NCBI RefSeq assembly: GCF_964355755.1
Contig: NC_092679.1
Span: 13,444,932-13,508,931, forward strand
Source of the DNA: Antedon mediterranea
Lineage: Eukaryota > Echinodermata > Crinoidea > Comatulida > Antedonidae
Direction: 5' to 3'
DNA length: 64,000 nucleotides
Below, one piece after another: positions 26,001 to 35,464 of this stretch (its first letter is position 1; every line of letters starts with the position of its first letter). The position numbers were made by a program, and so were the translations under genes. The notes under the pieces are model-generated. The model saw only the letters and a program-made list of their open reading frames with translations. It had not been told where the DNA came from and did not search any database.

Positions 26001-29000
26001 TCTAAAACCAATACATACAATGGACACACATTTTCCTTTGTTGCATCCTCTTCTTTCATCCAACATTCATTTTTTGGTTTGACTTGGTGCAATATATTTA
26101 TTTGATTTTATTATCATTATTATATATAAATGCTGGTGGCAAGATCTTTAAGATGTCTACAAAAAAGAACAATCTGAATACGGCTTAAAAGCCCCAACTA
26201 ATTCAAGCATCATCAAAACAATGCAATGGCGGTCTCAATTTGACCCTCCTCAGAAGGTTATTAAATGATGGAGGAACTACTCTCTGCGAAGTTATAAACT
26301 TCAAATTGAATACACACCACTGTTGGTCCGACAAGATATTTTTGGGGAATTTGACAAAAATCAAGGTTCGGCAACAATAATATTTGATGAGTCAGATATC
26401 AAACGTTGTTAACAAAAAATCATTCAAAACAGATATTTTGCTTTAAAAATAAAGCATGTTATTGCTTTTTTTCTCTTAAATCTCAGATGGAAAATCCAAA
26501 GATAAATAATGAATAACTCAGCTTTTCACTTTAAATCCCTTTATACTGTTAAATGGCATTACAGATTAAAAATAGAAAAAGGGGGAAATCCCTTGAAGTT
26601 TTCACAAGATTTTTTCTCAAAAGTAATTTATTGGTTTACTATCAAAGAACTACTTATATTATTATACGAATCGAAACCAGAAGAAATGTTTTCATCAAAA
26701 GTAATGATTATTAATTTGTAATAAATTTATCCCAGAGCGTTATTTAATAATATTTTAAGTATTGTAATTTATTTTATTTCAAATCCTTTATTTTAGTCTT
26801 AAGAGGTTGAACAACCTCCAATACAAAAGTAGATATTTCTACAAATATATTGAACCAACCTAATCATTTAAATAGTATATTGCATTTGTTTTTCCTTTTC
26901 TACAATACACATCCAATAGCAAACAATTAAATTAACAATGCTATTTCTTGTTTTATATTATAATAGGGGGTTAAACATGTCAGGAGTAATCTTGTTTTGA
27001 TTTGATTTGATTTACAAAATGATAACATAAATTACTGACATTACGAATAATACATTTATAAAAGTTTTTTCCAGGATAGCCCAAAAGGCTTATTTTTGCC
27101 ACCTTTATTAGTTATGTTATTTTTTTGCCTTGTTTAAAAAAAATAGAAAAAAGGGGGAAATCCCTTGAAGTTTTCACAAGATTTTTTCTCATTTTAATCA
27201 TTTAAATAATATATTGCATTTGTTTTTCCTTTTCTACAATACACATCCAATAGCAAACAATTAAAGTAACAATGCTATTTCTTGTTTTATATTATAATAG
27301 GGGTTAAACATGTCAGGAGTAATCTTTTTTTGATTTGATTTGATTTGAATTTTTTAGGAAAATCATCATAAAAATACATACAAAGTGATAACATAAATTA
27401 TTGACATTACAAATAATACAATCATTTATAAAAGATTTTCCAGGATAGCCTAAAAAGCTTATTTTTGCCACTTTTATTAGTTATGTTATTTTTCTTGCTT
27501 GTTTATTTATTTGTCATCGTAAATAAAAGAGAATAACAAAAAAGTATATGAAAATAATAACATGTTAAGGCTATAAAAGTGACTGCTAAATACCAGGATT
27601 TGTACCAGGATTCTGGAATTTATAAGCAATATTATTAACCACAGAGCTACATTGCCACTACGACACACTTGAGCCCCTCTATGGATTATAGACACTGTCA
27701 ATATTTCAGTCCTTCAAATATTAATAATTGCATTATTCATAAATATAGGAAATAAGTCTAGCATATCTGAGGTACTTACTATTGATCTAAATTAAGATTC
27801 AAAATCTATAAGAGCGGCCCTCGAAAGTCATAATACTATATTCAAATATATTTATATTCACGATGTTAGATCATCCATGTAATTCAATTGATTGGAGAGT
27901 TATTCTATATATAGTACTATATATCCATAGCAATTAATGACAATAAGTGGTCGTAAACTGAGGATTCATGGGGTGTTGAGATCCAGGGTGAACAGGAGGG
28001 GCAAACTCCGCTTTAAGAGAGACAGGAAGATGAATTGGACTTTATTTAGAATTCAAATATATTCCACTGAGTCAAATTCATAGAAAAGTTTCTCCTCAAT
28101 AGGGGTGTCCTAAAGGGTATTTATACAGTACAAACTAATTTATGTTATAAAAGAGAGTGCTTATGTTATTTTCATTGATTGCACAAAAAGATCTTAACAA
28201 TATTAAGAGTATGTATATATGGAAAGTTCATCAAATTATCTGAACAGTTAACCATACATTTACATTAATTTGTTTTTAGTATTTAATTATTTCTTACAAA
28301 AGTGGTTTTTTTTTAATTGTAAACACTAAAATTGTAAAATAGCATAATTTGATAAATTAAATATAATATATATTTTTGCTGACGGCAAAAAAAAGATCTC
28401 AACTAAATAAAAAGTAATGTACCGTACAGTACCATGGAAAGTAATGTACCGTACAGTACCATGGAAAGTAATGTACCGTACAGTACCATGGAAAGTAATG
28501 TACCGTACAGTACCATGGAAAGTAATGTACCATGGAAAGTAATGTACCGTACAGTACCATGGAAAGTAATGTACCGTACACTGCCATGGAAAGTAATGTA
28601 CCGTACACTACCATGGAAAGTAATGTACCGTACAGTACCATGGAAAGTAATGTACCGTACAGTACCATGGAAAGTAATGTACCGTACAGTACCATGGAAA
28701 GTAATGTACCGTACAGTACCATGGAAAGTAATGCACCGTACAGTACCATGGAAAGTAATGCACCGTACAGTACCATGGAAAGTAATGTACCGTACAGTAC
28801 CATGGAAAGTAATGTACCGTACAGTACCATGGAAAGTAATGTACCGTACAGTACCATGGAAAGTAATGTACCGTACAGTACCATGGAAAGTAATGTACCG
28901 TACAGTACCATGGAAAGTAATGTACCGTACAGTACCATGGAAAGTAATGTACCGTACAGTACCATGGAAAGTAATGTACCGTACAGTACCATGGAAAGTA

Positions 29001-32000
29001 ATGTACCGTACAGTACCATGGAAAGTAATGTACCGTACAGTACCATGGAAAGTTTATCAATTTATATGAAAAATAAAACCATACATGTTAAATGGTTTTA
29101 GTTTTGTTTCTTACTAACATGTTTTTTTTACTGTAAACACTAAACTTGTAAAATAGCATAATTTGATCAATTGTAATACATTTTCAAATATATTAGTTGA
29201 CTTTAGGCTATTCTTCATGTTTAATGACCAATTAAACTAATTCATATGGCTCTTATAAAACCATTAACATCAAGTGTTAAATGACATTGATTTTATGGAT
29301 CAATATCAAATAACTTCTTCACACAAACCACGACTGTTATGATAAAGTAAAGATGACATTCTTTGGATATTTTTCCTTACTTGGCGGTGTGCAATTCTGC
29401 TGTAAATGTTCGTCGGAAACATCATCTGATGAGTTGTCCGTTTCCACTGACATCAAATGTCTTCTAGAATTAAATTCAGCTCTTGATTCTGTCAAAGAAA
29501 AAATAGTATTCTTATTGTAACTTAAGGTGTAATGTATTTGTGGACGTAGATTTTAAGATCCTCATTCAGGGGACCAAATTAAGATTTACCCTTGAGCGAA
29601 CAGGTTTTAACACCACGGAAAAAAAAACCTGTTTTCAGTAGACTCTCCTGTTAAGGGGATACAGAAACTAAAACTAAGACCCTATATAGGCCTACCTTTT
29701 GACACATGAGGCCAAGGTGTACACAAAAACAATTAGGCTTACTTTTTTATGTTATGTTTGACAATTTAAACGACTTTTAAAAACGTATTATCGGTAGGCC
29801 TATACCCGGTATTCGTTCACTTGTACGTCGATTGTGCGCAATGAATGAAGAAGCCAGGGATTTCCCAAGGAAAACTTGACCAAGGACCATATTTTTACGA
29901 CGTATTAGGGATGTACATATGATTTAAGAACAATCGCCAGATTAAGGATATCGCCAGATTAAGGATATCGCCACACGCGCTCGCCGTACAGCCGACGCCG
30001 TAATTTGCTGTGACGTCACAGGTGTATCGCAATATCTACTAAATGAGTCCAGAGCGAGCGCGTGCGGCGATATCCTTAATCTCGTGATGGTTCTGAAATC
30101 ATATGTACTGTACATCCCTAATACGTTGTTAAAACATGGTCCTCGGTCATTAGAGGGCGTTACCAAAACACTTTGTACGTACTTGCGTATAAATGCATTT
30201 TTAATAAAACTTTGGTAGTACATTCTACAATTATTTTTAGTTTTAATAGTGACATTTTTTTTACAGGAAAGTGTGCATTTTACGCTGACTGCATACAAGT
30301 ACGACATATAGGAGAAATTAGATTCATCAGTTAGTAATTTGTGGAAAGATATCGCAGTTCGTTGTTTAGCAATGAATGTCATCATCATCATTTGTAATTA
30401 TTGCATTTTTTAAAAAGGTTGAGAAATTAATATTTTCGAAAATATTTACGGTAATTGTTTGAGCGCTCTGTATCGTGCAGGTGAATTTGAAGTGTGGCAG
30501 GAAGTGTCAAACGTAGAACAGTAACGATCGGGAGAGGCATATCGATTTGTCGAATGCTTCGGTCGATAGTGTCTCAGTTTTAGACATCTACACAAATACA
30601 TTACATGAAATAGTCGATATTTGTAAACAGAACAGAACAGTGACTAAATTATTATCATAATTGAATATATTCACACTTTTCTTCAAAAGAGAGGTCCAAA
30701 GAAATGTGCCACTGTGAAGGCGCTAACAAGAATGAGAGTTGCACCGGTGAGGATTTATTATACACACATTTATAAAAAAAATTGGTTTGGTTTTAATGAA
30801 GCAGTTGGCCTAATTTTCTTTCGAACATTCACTTTATTTTTTAGATAATCTGTTGTATATTGAAAATGAATATCCGGTTATATTTGTTCTTGAAGTGATT
30901 TAAAGCTCAGTTCACACTAGCACGCAACGCAAATATGTACGCGCACCGCAAAGTAATTTGAACAATCATGACGCGATGAACAATCCGAACGGTCGCTTTT
31001 TTTGGGATTTGTCAACTCACTTGCGTTCCGCCTAAGTCCTTGCGCTGCGTCAAAATTGGGAACCATTAAGATTTAGTGTTCGAAAATTTAGGATACCGCT
31101 ATAGCTAAATAGTAAGTTGCTATAATCAAACTACAGTATAAATTGTTTTCATGATGATTTTTTTTTTTGTATTTTTTTTTTTGTATAAAATTATTTTTAA
31201 ATGTTACTCCTCTCCTATCCATAATTGCGTATCGTTTTACATTTTAAGTATTTTAAATTAAGAATGAAGACATTGACGGACTTAAGAAATGCAAATTTCG
31301 ATCACTAGGCCTACGTTGAAAATGTACTGTAAAGGTCAATACGATATTTCACAATCACGGCTTTACAACATTTGCAAAGTACACCAGTAATTTACGTCAC
31401 ATTAATTCGTTCAAAATATGTCTTTAAGTCCGGTCAGTATAATTGACAAGACCTTGTTTATACTTTCTCTCCATTAGTACTAACAGACGTTAAATTAATG
31501 TCATTGTGAAATCAGAACCAGTGTTTTTATTTTATTTAGCGAAAGTTCTTTCACATCAGAATTCAAATAAAAGGCTGGTAGAAAACAATGGTGAGTAGGT
31601 GTGTTATTTACAATGAAAATGCATGTTGTAGCTAGAGGTGTAATTAAAATCCAGAAATAACATGCTAAAGCATGATATAGATAAATTATGGCTACGGTTA
31701 TCGTTTATGGTTAAAGTAACCATATAACTGGATCGAGTCACATTGTCTGCAAATAGAACCTACTAACAGAGTTAACCGCCATGTCCTAAAAGTGAATACA
31801 GCATTACTATTCTAGATGAACTACGATAGTTCCGGCGGGGGATAGTTTAACCCTAGCTTAAGTTGTGCATGCTTCATTTACTCTCTATTCTTAATTCTGG
31901 CCCCGAAACCTTGACTCAGAAATACCGGGATGGTGTCCGGCGGGGGATAGTTTTACCTTAGTTAAGCATAGTTAAGCTTAGTTACATTTTTTTTTCTTCA

Positions 32001-35000
32001 CATTATTGATTGTCTCCATCCCCGAAACCTCGACTAAGAAATACCGGAATGGTGACCGGCGGGGGATAGTTTATTACCATTAGTTAAGGTTTAATGTAAA
32101 GCACCTAGAGGGGTCAGTGATCCATTAGGCGCTATATAAATACTGTTTATTATTATTTTATTATAGTCAGTTAGATTTTACATTTGTACATTACACCCAT
32201 CTCTCTGCATTACAGTAGGCCTACGGTAATATTTAAAATATAATCATCTTTCTATGTGACAAATACCGGTAGACCTGGAGCTTCCGTGGCCTATACCAGT
32301 TTATTTTTCTATTCTTCCTCTGTAGTGCCATAAGAAGTTTATTAAAGTATGCTATCGTATTTTCACGGTTTAACAATTTCTTGATATTAGTTAAGTTATG
32401 TGACGTTCTGGTAGGTTTCAGTACCCGATACTGTACAAACTAAATTTAATTCCGCCTGATGAATTCAAGTCACCTAAAAGTCGTTCATAAAGATCACTTT
32501 TTAAAAATTATACGTGCCTGGAAACCATCATTGCAGAAATAATGATCTGGCGCCTTCTCCGGTATATTTGATCCTTCGTTTAAAAGTTTTAACATGATGT
32601 AGGGTATGATTGGTGCAATTCTGTTCATACTACTACGGCGGAACAAGTGTTAATTCTGATCCGACACGCAAACCTCCTCTCTTCATGTTGAGTCCGACTG
32701 GAGCAACTACTTTCACACTACGGGTATGACGGAACATCTCTAGTTTAGTGTTAATTGTGATCCGACACAAACCCCCTTCTCTTCCATGTTGAGTCCGACT
32801 GGAGCAACTCTTTTCAAACTATGGGTATGACGGAACATCTCTAGTTTAGTGTTAGGCTAATTCTGCTGCCCTACATGCAAACGTTCCTTCTTCCATATTG
32901 AGTTCGACTAGAGTAACACTTTTCATACTACAGTACGACGGAACACCTTTGGTTTAGTTTTAATTTTGCTGTCCGACACGCAAACGTTCTTTCTTCCATA
33001 TTGAGTCCGACTAGAGAAACATTTTTCCTACTACAATACGACGGAACACCGCTACTTTATTGTTAATTCTGATCCGACACGCAAATCTCCTCTCTTCCAT
33101 GTTGAGTACGACTGGGGCAACTCTTTTCACACTACGGGTATGACGGAACACCTCAGTTTCAGTGGAGTCCGATTAGTGCAACCCTATTCACACATGACAG
33201 GGTTAATTCTGACATCTTTCTGTTAATGTTGTTTTGGGACGCATAAGTCTCTTCTGGAGTAAAACTCATTGAACACTACCTATATGGGGTTAGAGCCATT
33301 TTCATGAAAAGAAAATATTCTGAATATGGCATATTACATAACTGATCGAAATTCTGTAATTACCGGAAGCAAGAAAAATGTATTCTTCTCAGTTCTCAGT
33401 AGTAGTAACTTTATCCTGGTAAAGAAATCTATATATAGGTCGTATCCATTACGTCCCTTTAAAGTGTACACAAATCTGATTCATGTTTACTGTAGTCTGT
33501 TGTCGGATGAATAATAAAATTAGCGTTCAGTTGTTTTTTATGTTATTGCTCCAGATAAGATTTCTCAGTGCTGTATCCCATAAGCCAAGAAACCCTGGTG
33601 TTTAATTATGCAGTTCGAACTCTTAAAGCAGTCTGATAAAACATGTAGGAAGCAATTTATAATGGTGGATGACGTATTGCCTATTAGTTATAGGATCAAA
33701 ATGACAGTGACCGAACGTTGCTAAGTGGAGCAATTCCGGTTGCTGTCCGTGATATCTGTAATACAACTGTTCCGGTAATTAATGTCGCTTCTTCGTGTTG
33801 CTTTATTCAAATCGGGTGATGTACTCACAAAAGATTACACTTACAGGTCTATGATAAAATTATCCGATAATTCCTATAACCATAGAAAAGAAAATATATG
33901 GCCTAACAAGACTGGTGTAGCCTTGTGAAATTCATCATTCGTTAATAAAATATTTGTAAGAACGATAGAGCATCTGGTAGCCGTAAACATAATTACGAAT
34001 TTCTACAAACATTAAAAATTAACACCACACCATAGATATTTCTAGGGCAGAGACAATATATACCCTAACCCCCTAACTAACACGTCAATGTGACTACAGC
34101 AGAGGGCACAGGGATTGTTTTACTGAAACCACTGTCAGCTTAAACTATATTGGCACTCTCCTACAGAGGTTTAATAGTTATTATACTGTCTCTATAATAA
34201 GTCAGAAAATTGTTATTACAATCTACAGTATGAATCCATCAGGAAGTTTGAAGTATTGCTTGAAGACCGTGCTTAATGTAGGCCTACTGTATGCAGTATG
34301 TCTATGATATATTTTTAAATACATCATCGTCCACCGAAGCAGTAGCTCCCCATCATTCCACATGAAACTGTACCCCCTTTCTCTTCCGCTCCCCTCGTGG
34401 AAGATTTCTTCTGGAGAAGAAATATTGAAGACTAAACTAGGCCTAGGCTAATTATTTTATCCTGGCACATATGTCTAAAGTGCTGTACGTTCTGTTTATA
34501 TGACCCTAAAGCTTTCAATTCAATGTTTATTTTAAAGGTTTCCGTTTATAGGAAGACATTGGAAAGAAATTCCAATAAAAAAAATGCATTCATCACATCC
34601 CGTGGACTATTAATATCTTTTTGCCATTTTGATCGATGACCTGAGATGTAGACCATTGTGTTCGATCTATCACTTTTAAACCTACATCAGAACTTGTAAA
34701 AGATAAATTGGATGTATCCTTTTAGTTTGCGTATCATCGGCCACTTTGGTTGTGTTTACCTATTTGCATACTGCACACGCAAACAGTGTTAGGCCTATTA
34801 TTGTTCAGAGCACGTGCTGCTCTCGATAAACATTGGTTAAATATTTTTCAATGTGCACACTATTGTAGGGTTTAAAGGGATATACACACACAAAGAATTC
34901 GGCACGCGAGCTGCCGAAGTTTGACACAAACCATGGTTAATATTTTGAACATGTGTACGTTATGCACCTGAACATCAATTGTTTTCAATAGTTGACCCAT

Positions 35001-35291
35001 ACAAATCAGAACTCGTGACTCTTGTGTAAAAATAACGCTGGAAATGGAGATACGAAGGGAACAATAGTATTGCTGCAAATATATCATAGATAGATATAAT
35101 AGACATTTACGATGCATACTATAATATAGAACATTAATAACATAACCGATAATAAAAATTATTATTAGCTTACCAACTTTGTTATCCGATACACCTACAT
35201 TCCTTAATGCAGCGGCTAATAAAAACACACAAGATATAAACAGTATTCTTCTCCATAAGAAAGAGCGTCTTCGCCGTATAGCTATATTCAT
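11437..35291 (-). CDS. slc24a3/4: K+-dependent Na+/Ca2+ exchanger (NCKX3/4-like), complete 18-exon gene
   Basis: Eighteen exons, all with AG/GT borders and matching phases, give 1821 nt (606 aa plus stop), close to human NCKX4 (about 620 aa) and NCKX3 (about 640 aa). The product exchanges Na+ for Ca2+ and K+ at the plasma membrane. Residues 1-39 form a basic, hydrophobic signal segment. About 40-76 is extracellular with NSS and NCT glycosylation sites, followed by IHEFPPDLF. The alpha-1 repeat (about 132-175) has [13 protein letters not shown] with Glu148. A cytosolic loop (about 240-410) contains VIMVDEYI and a Ser/Lys/His-rich exon. The alpha-2 repeat (about 476-525) has [17 protein letters not shown] with Asp488. 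Closing helices end in [13 protein letters not shown]. Glu148 and Asp488 correspond to the ion-coordinating pair known in NCKX2. The start is the first ATG of an exon preceded by CRE/CCAAT-like sites. The choice between NCKX3 and NCKX4 is not resolved; invertebrates may have a single ancestor of both. Confidence 0.94.
11799..11864 (-). CDS. slc24a3/4: NCKX exon 17
   Basis: The 66 nt encode [20 protein letters not shown] then AT, the penultimate helix. Confidence 0.95.
12000..12059 (+). mobile_element. TTAA-MITE right-end fragment in NCKX intron
   Basis: TTTTTTCAGGGGGAAAAAAT ending ATCTTTAA resembles the right end of 9376-9717, with substitutions in the GGGGGACAATAC core. Confidence 0.45.
12195..12307 (-). 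CDS. slc24a3/4: NCKX exon 16 (alpha-2 repeat, second half)
   Basis: The 113 nt encode [20 protein letters not shown] then [18 protein letters not shown]. Confidence 0.97.
12704..12897 (-). CDS. slc24a3/4: NCKX exon 15 (alpha-2 repeat, first half)
   Basis: The 194 nt encode two helices and [20 protein letters not shown] then ARQG, including Asp488. It is the longest and most conserved exon. Confidence 0.97.
12985..13078 (-). mobile_element. Internally deleted copy of the GTCGCG/ACCGACCG element
   Basis: The sequence joins GGCCATATACATGGCTGTAG, the far end of the 40360-41075 element, directly to CCGACATAGTGACCTGTAGA then GTCACGACTAAAAAT, the near end. The roughly 600-bp interior is missing. 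It lies in the intron between NCKX exons 14 and 15. Confidence 0.7.
13115..13202 (-). CDS. slc24a3/4: NCKX exon 14 (first helix of second membrane domain)
   Basis: The 88 nt encode [20 protein letters not shown] then CRRER, matching KWxFTWPLxFxLxxTIPNC of the family. Confidence 0.95.
13396..13472 (-). CDS. slc24a3/4: NCKX exon 13 (loop end)
   Basis: The 77 nt encode an acidic stretch ([14 protein letters not shown]), the counterpart of the PFSVPEA segment before the C-terminal membrane domain. Confidence 0.9.
14158..14285 (-). CDS. slc24a3/4: NCKX exon 12 (variable Ser/His/Lys loop)
   Basis: The 128 nt encode a start RHLMQKDP, matching the ERQRL position, then a serine-rich segment ([18 protein letters not shown]). 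Being low in conservation, it is a likely phosphorylation or splice-variation site (inference). Confidence 0.85.
14747..14843 (-). CDS. slc24a3/4: NCKX exon 11 (cytosolic loop)
   Basis: The 97 nt encode [20 protein letters not shown] then [12 protein letters not shown], matching FPEAGLRIMITNKFGPRTRLRMAS of the family. Confidence 0.95.
15138..15213 (-). CDS. slc24a3/4: NCKX exon 10 (cytosolic loop, VMVDE motif)
   Basis: The 76 nt encode [20 protein letters not shown] then SPK, matching the conserved VVMVDEI element of the loop. Confidence 0.92.
15714..16010. repeat. Two-copy tandem duplication, unit about 150 bp
   Basis: The segment starting TTTGAGTTTTGTAACTCGTT and ending ACGTGTTTTCTCAAT occurs twice (about 15714-15866 and 15867-16008) with scattered differences and small indels. 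It is intronic and noncoding. Confidence 0.75.
16167..16279 (-). CDS. slc24a3/4: NCKX exon 9 (start of cytosolic loop)
   Basis: The 113 nt encode a highly charged helix ([20 protein letters not shown]) ending VELEQ. The sequence is not conserved with vertebrates, but the phases agree with both neighbours. Confidence 0.85.
17461..17540. repeat. 15-bp tandem repeat, about five units
   Basis: The unit ACAGAATTTATATAT is repeated; the last unit changes to ATACACAG. It lies in the NCKX exon 8-9 intron. Confidence 0.85.
17590..17690 (+). mobile_element. MITE right-end fragment (GTGTAAATTAGCCTTTAA family)
   Basis: It shares CCACTCCACGTTTTGTGTA and the end CTGTGTAAATTAGCCTTTAA with the copies at 21736-21911 and 54643-55161. 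The left end is missing. Confidence 0.55.
17707..17919. mobile_element. Foldback element: two arms of about 85 bp with 9-bp flanking duplication
   Basis: The left arm from 17707 (AACCAATATATGCACTGATT) to about 17791 is inverted, with few mismatches, at about 17825-17919, around a short loop. TAGACCGAT at 17698-17706 and TAGACTGAT at 17920-17928 flank it as a near-perfect 9-bp direct repeat. The structure matches foldback MITEs of the Mutator type (9-bp duplication). The arms also carry GATCGAAACGTTGAATC, a motif reminiscent of Penelope-like element ends, so origin remains open. Confidence 0.75.
18107..18160 (-). CDS. slc24a3/4: NCKX exon 8 (TM helix before the loop)
   Basis: The 54-nt small exon encodes [18 protein letters not shown], equivalent to WWEGLVLIILYVFYILIMK in NCKX4. 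Confidence 0.93.
18640..18740 (-). CDS. slc24a3/4: NCKX exon 7
   Basis: The 101 nt encode [20 protein letters not shown] and a helix ending IHDGKVQW. The WWPLFRD motif is family-typical. Confidence 0.95.
19010..19440. repeat. Degenerate GAGTGAGTGGGACCCTT array
   Basis: About 20 diverged 15-18 bp units of the form TGAGTGAGTGGGGACCCTT-like sequence stand beside NCKX exon 6. The frames at 19258-19490 are read out of this array. Confidence 0.65.
19469..19572 (-). CDS. slc24a3/4: NCKX exon 6 (alpha-1 repeat, second half)
   Basis: The 104 nt encode [20 protein letters not shown] followed by a hydrophobic helix ending SLFAGQ. Confidence 0.96.
19951..20017. repeat. (TA)n microsatellite
   Basis: A run of about 67 bases of uninterrupted TA dinucleotides in the NCKX exon 5-6 intron. 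Confidence 0.97.
20798..21030. repeat. Tandem repeat, unit about 70 bp, 3.5 copies
   Basis: The unit CTTGCAAAATAATAGCTTGA, ATAAGTCAATGCTTTTGGAT, ACCTTTATTTAAAGTAAG is repeated with minor changes; the last copy is truncated. Confidence 0.85.
21573..21739. mobile_element. MITE with TTAAGGCTGGTTCCCACTAG ends
   Basis: The left end TTAAGGCTGGTTCCCACTAG matches the inverted right end CTAGTGGGAACCACGCTTTAA. The inner arms also pair (AACGTAACGCAAG against CTTGCGTTGCGTTACGT). The 167 bp are noncoding. TTA/TAA at the borders suits a 3-bp TWA duplication as in PIF/Harbinger MITEs (inference). Relatives lie at 30902-31070 and 60820-61068. Confidence 0.72.
21736..21911. mobile_element. MITE with TTAAGGCTAATTTACA ends
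   Basis: The left TAAGGCTAATTTACAGACGA and right TCGTCCGTGTAAATTGGCCTTTA are imperfect inverted ends. The inner GGTAAGCGGTAA pairs with AGCTTACCGC. It abuts and shares TTTAA with the different MITE at 21573-21739. Longer or partial relatives lie at 54643-55161, 17590-17690 and about 49712. Confidence 0.72.
22522..22606 (-). CDS. slc24a3/4: NCKX exon 5 (alpha-1 repeat, first half)
   Basis: The 85 nt encode [20 protein letters not shown] then PELFTSVI, including the key Glu148. Confidence 0.96.
23983..24560. repeat. Minisatellite, unit 75-87 bp, about seven copies
   Basis: Copies start with CACAATGTCAGCACCTCACT at 23983, 24070, 24154, 24235, 24317, about 24392 and about 24467. Each continues GAAATGGATCT, then CACACACTCAGA and ATACTGCATGGCAAAC. 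Divergence increases to the right. The frames through 24040-24637 are by-products. Confidence 0.88.
24940..25014 (-). CDS. slc24a3/4: NCKX exon 4 (TM1)
   Basis: The 75 nt encode [20 protein letters not shown] and EKICE, matching the conserved [19 protein letters not shown] of vertebrate proteins. Confidence 0.95.
25874..25950 (-). CDS. slc24a3/4: NCKX exon 3
   Basis: The 77 nt encode [20 protein letters not shown], the hallmark segment before TM1 in NCKX3/4. The donor is GTAAGT, phase 0. Confidence 0.93.
26574..27505. repeat. Intronic segmental tandem duplication
   Basis: AGAAAAAGGGGGAAATCCCT and its continuation to TTTTTTCTC occur at about 26574-26620 and 27147-27193. The block starting ATCATTTAAATA-TATATTGC occurs at about 26861-27137 and 27195-27480. 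The second copy lacks 26620-26860. This is one duplication followed by a deletion. Confidence 0.8.
28410..29052. repeat. 27-bp minisatellite, about 24 copies, nearly uniform
   Basis: The unit is GTAATGTACCGTACAGTACC plus ATGGAAA. Rare variants are CACTGCC, CACTACC and GCACCG, plus one short copy near 28520. Because 27 is a multiple of three and the unit lacks stops in several frames, it creates long open frames on both strands (28399-29101). These are not genes. It lies in NCKX intron 2. Confidence 0.97.
29381..29488 (-). CDS. slc24a3/4: NCKX exon 2 (extracellular N-terminus)
   Basis: The 108 nt lie between a TTTCTTTGACAG acceptor and a GTAAGG donor. They encode a polar, acidic stretch ([14 protein letters not shown]) and QQNCTPP with an N-glycosylation sequon. 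This is the least conserved exon, but phase and context fit. Confidence 0.85.
29877..30149. mobile_element. Palindromic foldback element centred on TGACGTCA
   Basis: TGACCAAGGACCAT from 29877 pairs with ATGGTCCTCGGTCA ending 30149. The arms continue through ACGTATTAGGGATGTACATA, then ATTAAGGATATCGCC and ACGCGCTCGC, about 120 bp each. A GATTAAGGATATCGCCA unit is duplicated in the left arm. The centre at 30011-30018 is a perfect TGACGTCA. It lies in NCKX intron 1. Confidence 0.8.
30902..31070. mobile_element. MITE, diverged relative of 21573-21739
   Basis: TAAAGCTCAGTTCACACTAG then CACGCAACGCAAA on the left and CCTTGCGCTGCGTC ending TTGGGAACCATTAA on the right are imperfect inverted ends of the same style. 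Confidence 0.6.
31840..32160 (+). mobile_element. Retroposon with CCGGCGGGGGATAG repeats and ATATAAAT-(ATT)n tail
   Basis: Three units carry CCGGCGGGGGATAGTTT and two carry CCCCGAAACC, CGACTAAGAAATACCGG. They precede the end GATCCATTAGGCGCTATATA, AATACTGTTTATTATTATT. A near-identical inverted copy lies at 51603-51985. The tail is shared with the SINE at 1451-1766, suggesting use of the same LINE machinery. Confidence 0.75.
32633..33190. repeat. Degenerate tandem array, unit about 100-108 bp, five copies
   Basis: Each unit contains GACGGAACA, TTAATTCTGATCCGACACGC, CTCTTCCATGTTGAGTCCGA and CTGGAGCAACT-CTTTTCA. Units begin near 32633, 32729, 32827, 32935, 33041 and 33142. It lies in NCKX intron 1 and is noncoding. 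Confidence 0.85.
33200..35173. other. NCKX intron 1, unique part
   Basis: No exon or element recognised. Three TAGGCCTA palindromes occur (34279, 34438, 34790). Frames at 33326-33514 and 34872-35173 are not supported. Confidence 0.4.
35174..35291 (-). CDS. slc24a3/4: NCKX exon 1 (start codon, signal segment)
   Basis: ATG at 35291-35289, then a basic run ([10 protein letters not shown]), a hydrophobic stretch and NVGVSDNKV. The donor is GTAAGC. The 118 nt leave one base for exon 2. Confidence 0.85.
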
Positions 35292-35464
35292 AACTGCGTT
35301 TTATAGAGCCTGGCGATTCATCAACTTGGATCCACAACACGACGACCAGAATACTTCTATGTATGTGTATAGAAGGTAGGGAAATGTAAGCATGATTTTT
35401 GTTCAAAGCAGTATAATGCTATATCGCGGAAACAAACTGAATCGAATCGCCTATGATTAATATT

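Noticed and set aside
28399-29101. Long open frames of about 150-215 codons on both strands
   Set aside because: They are read out of the 27-bp minisatellite, whose period is a multiple of three; the peptides are pure nine-residue repeats.
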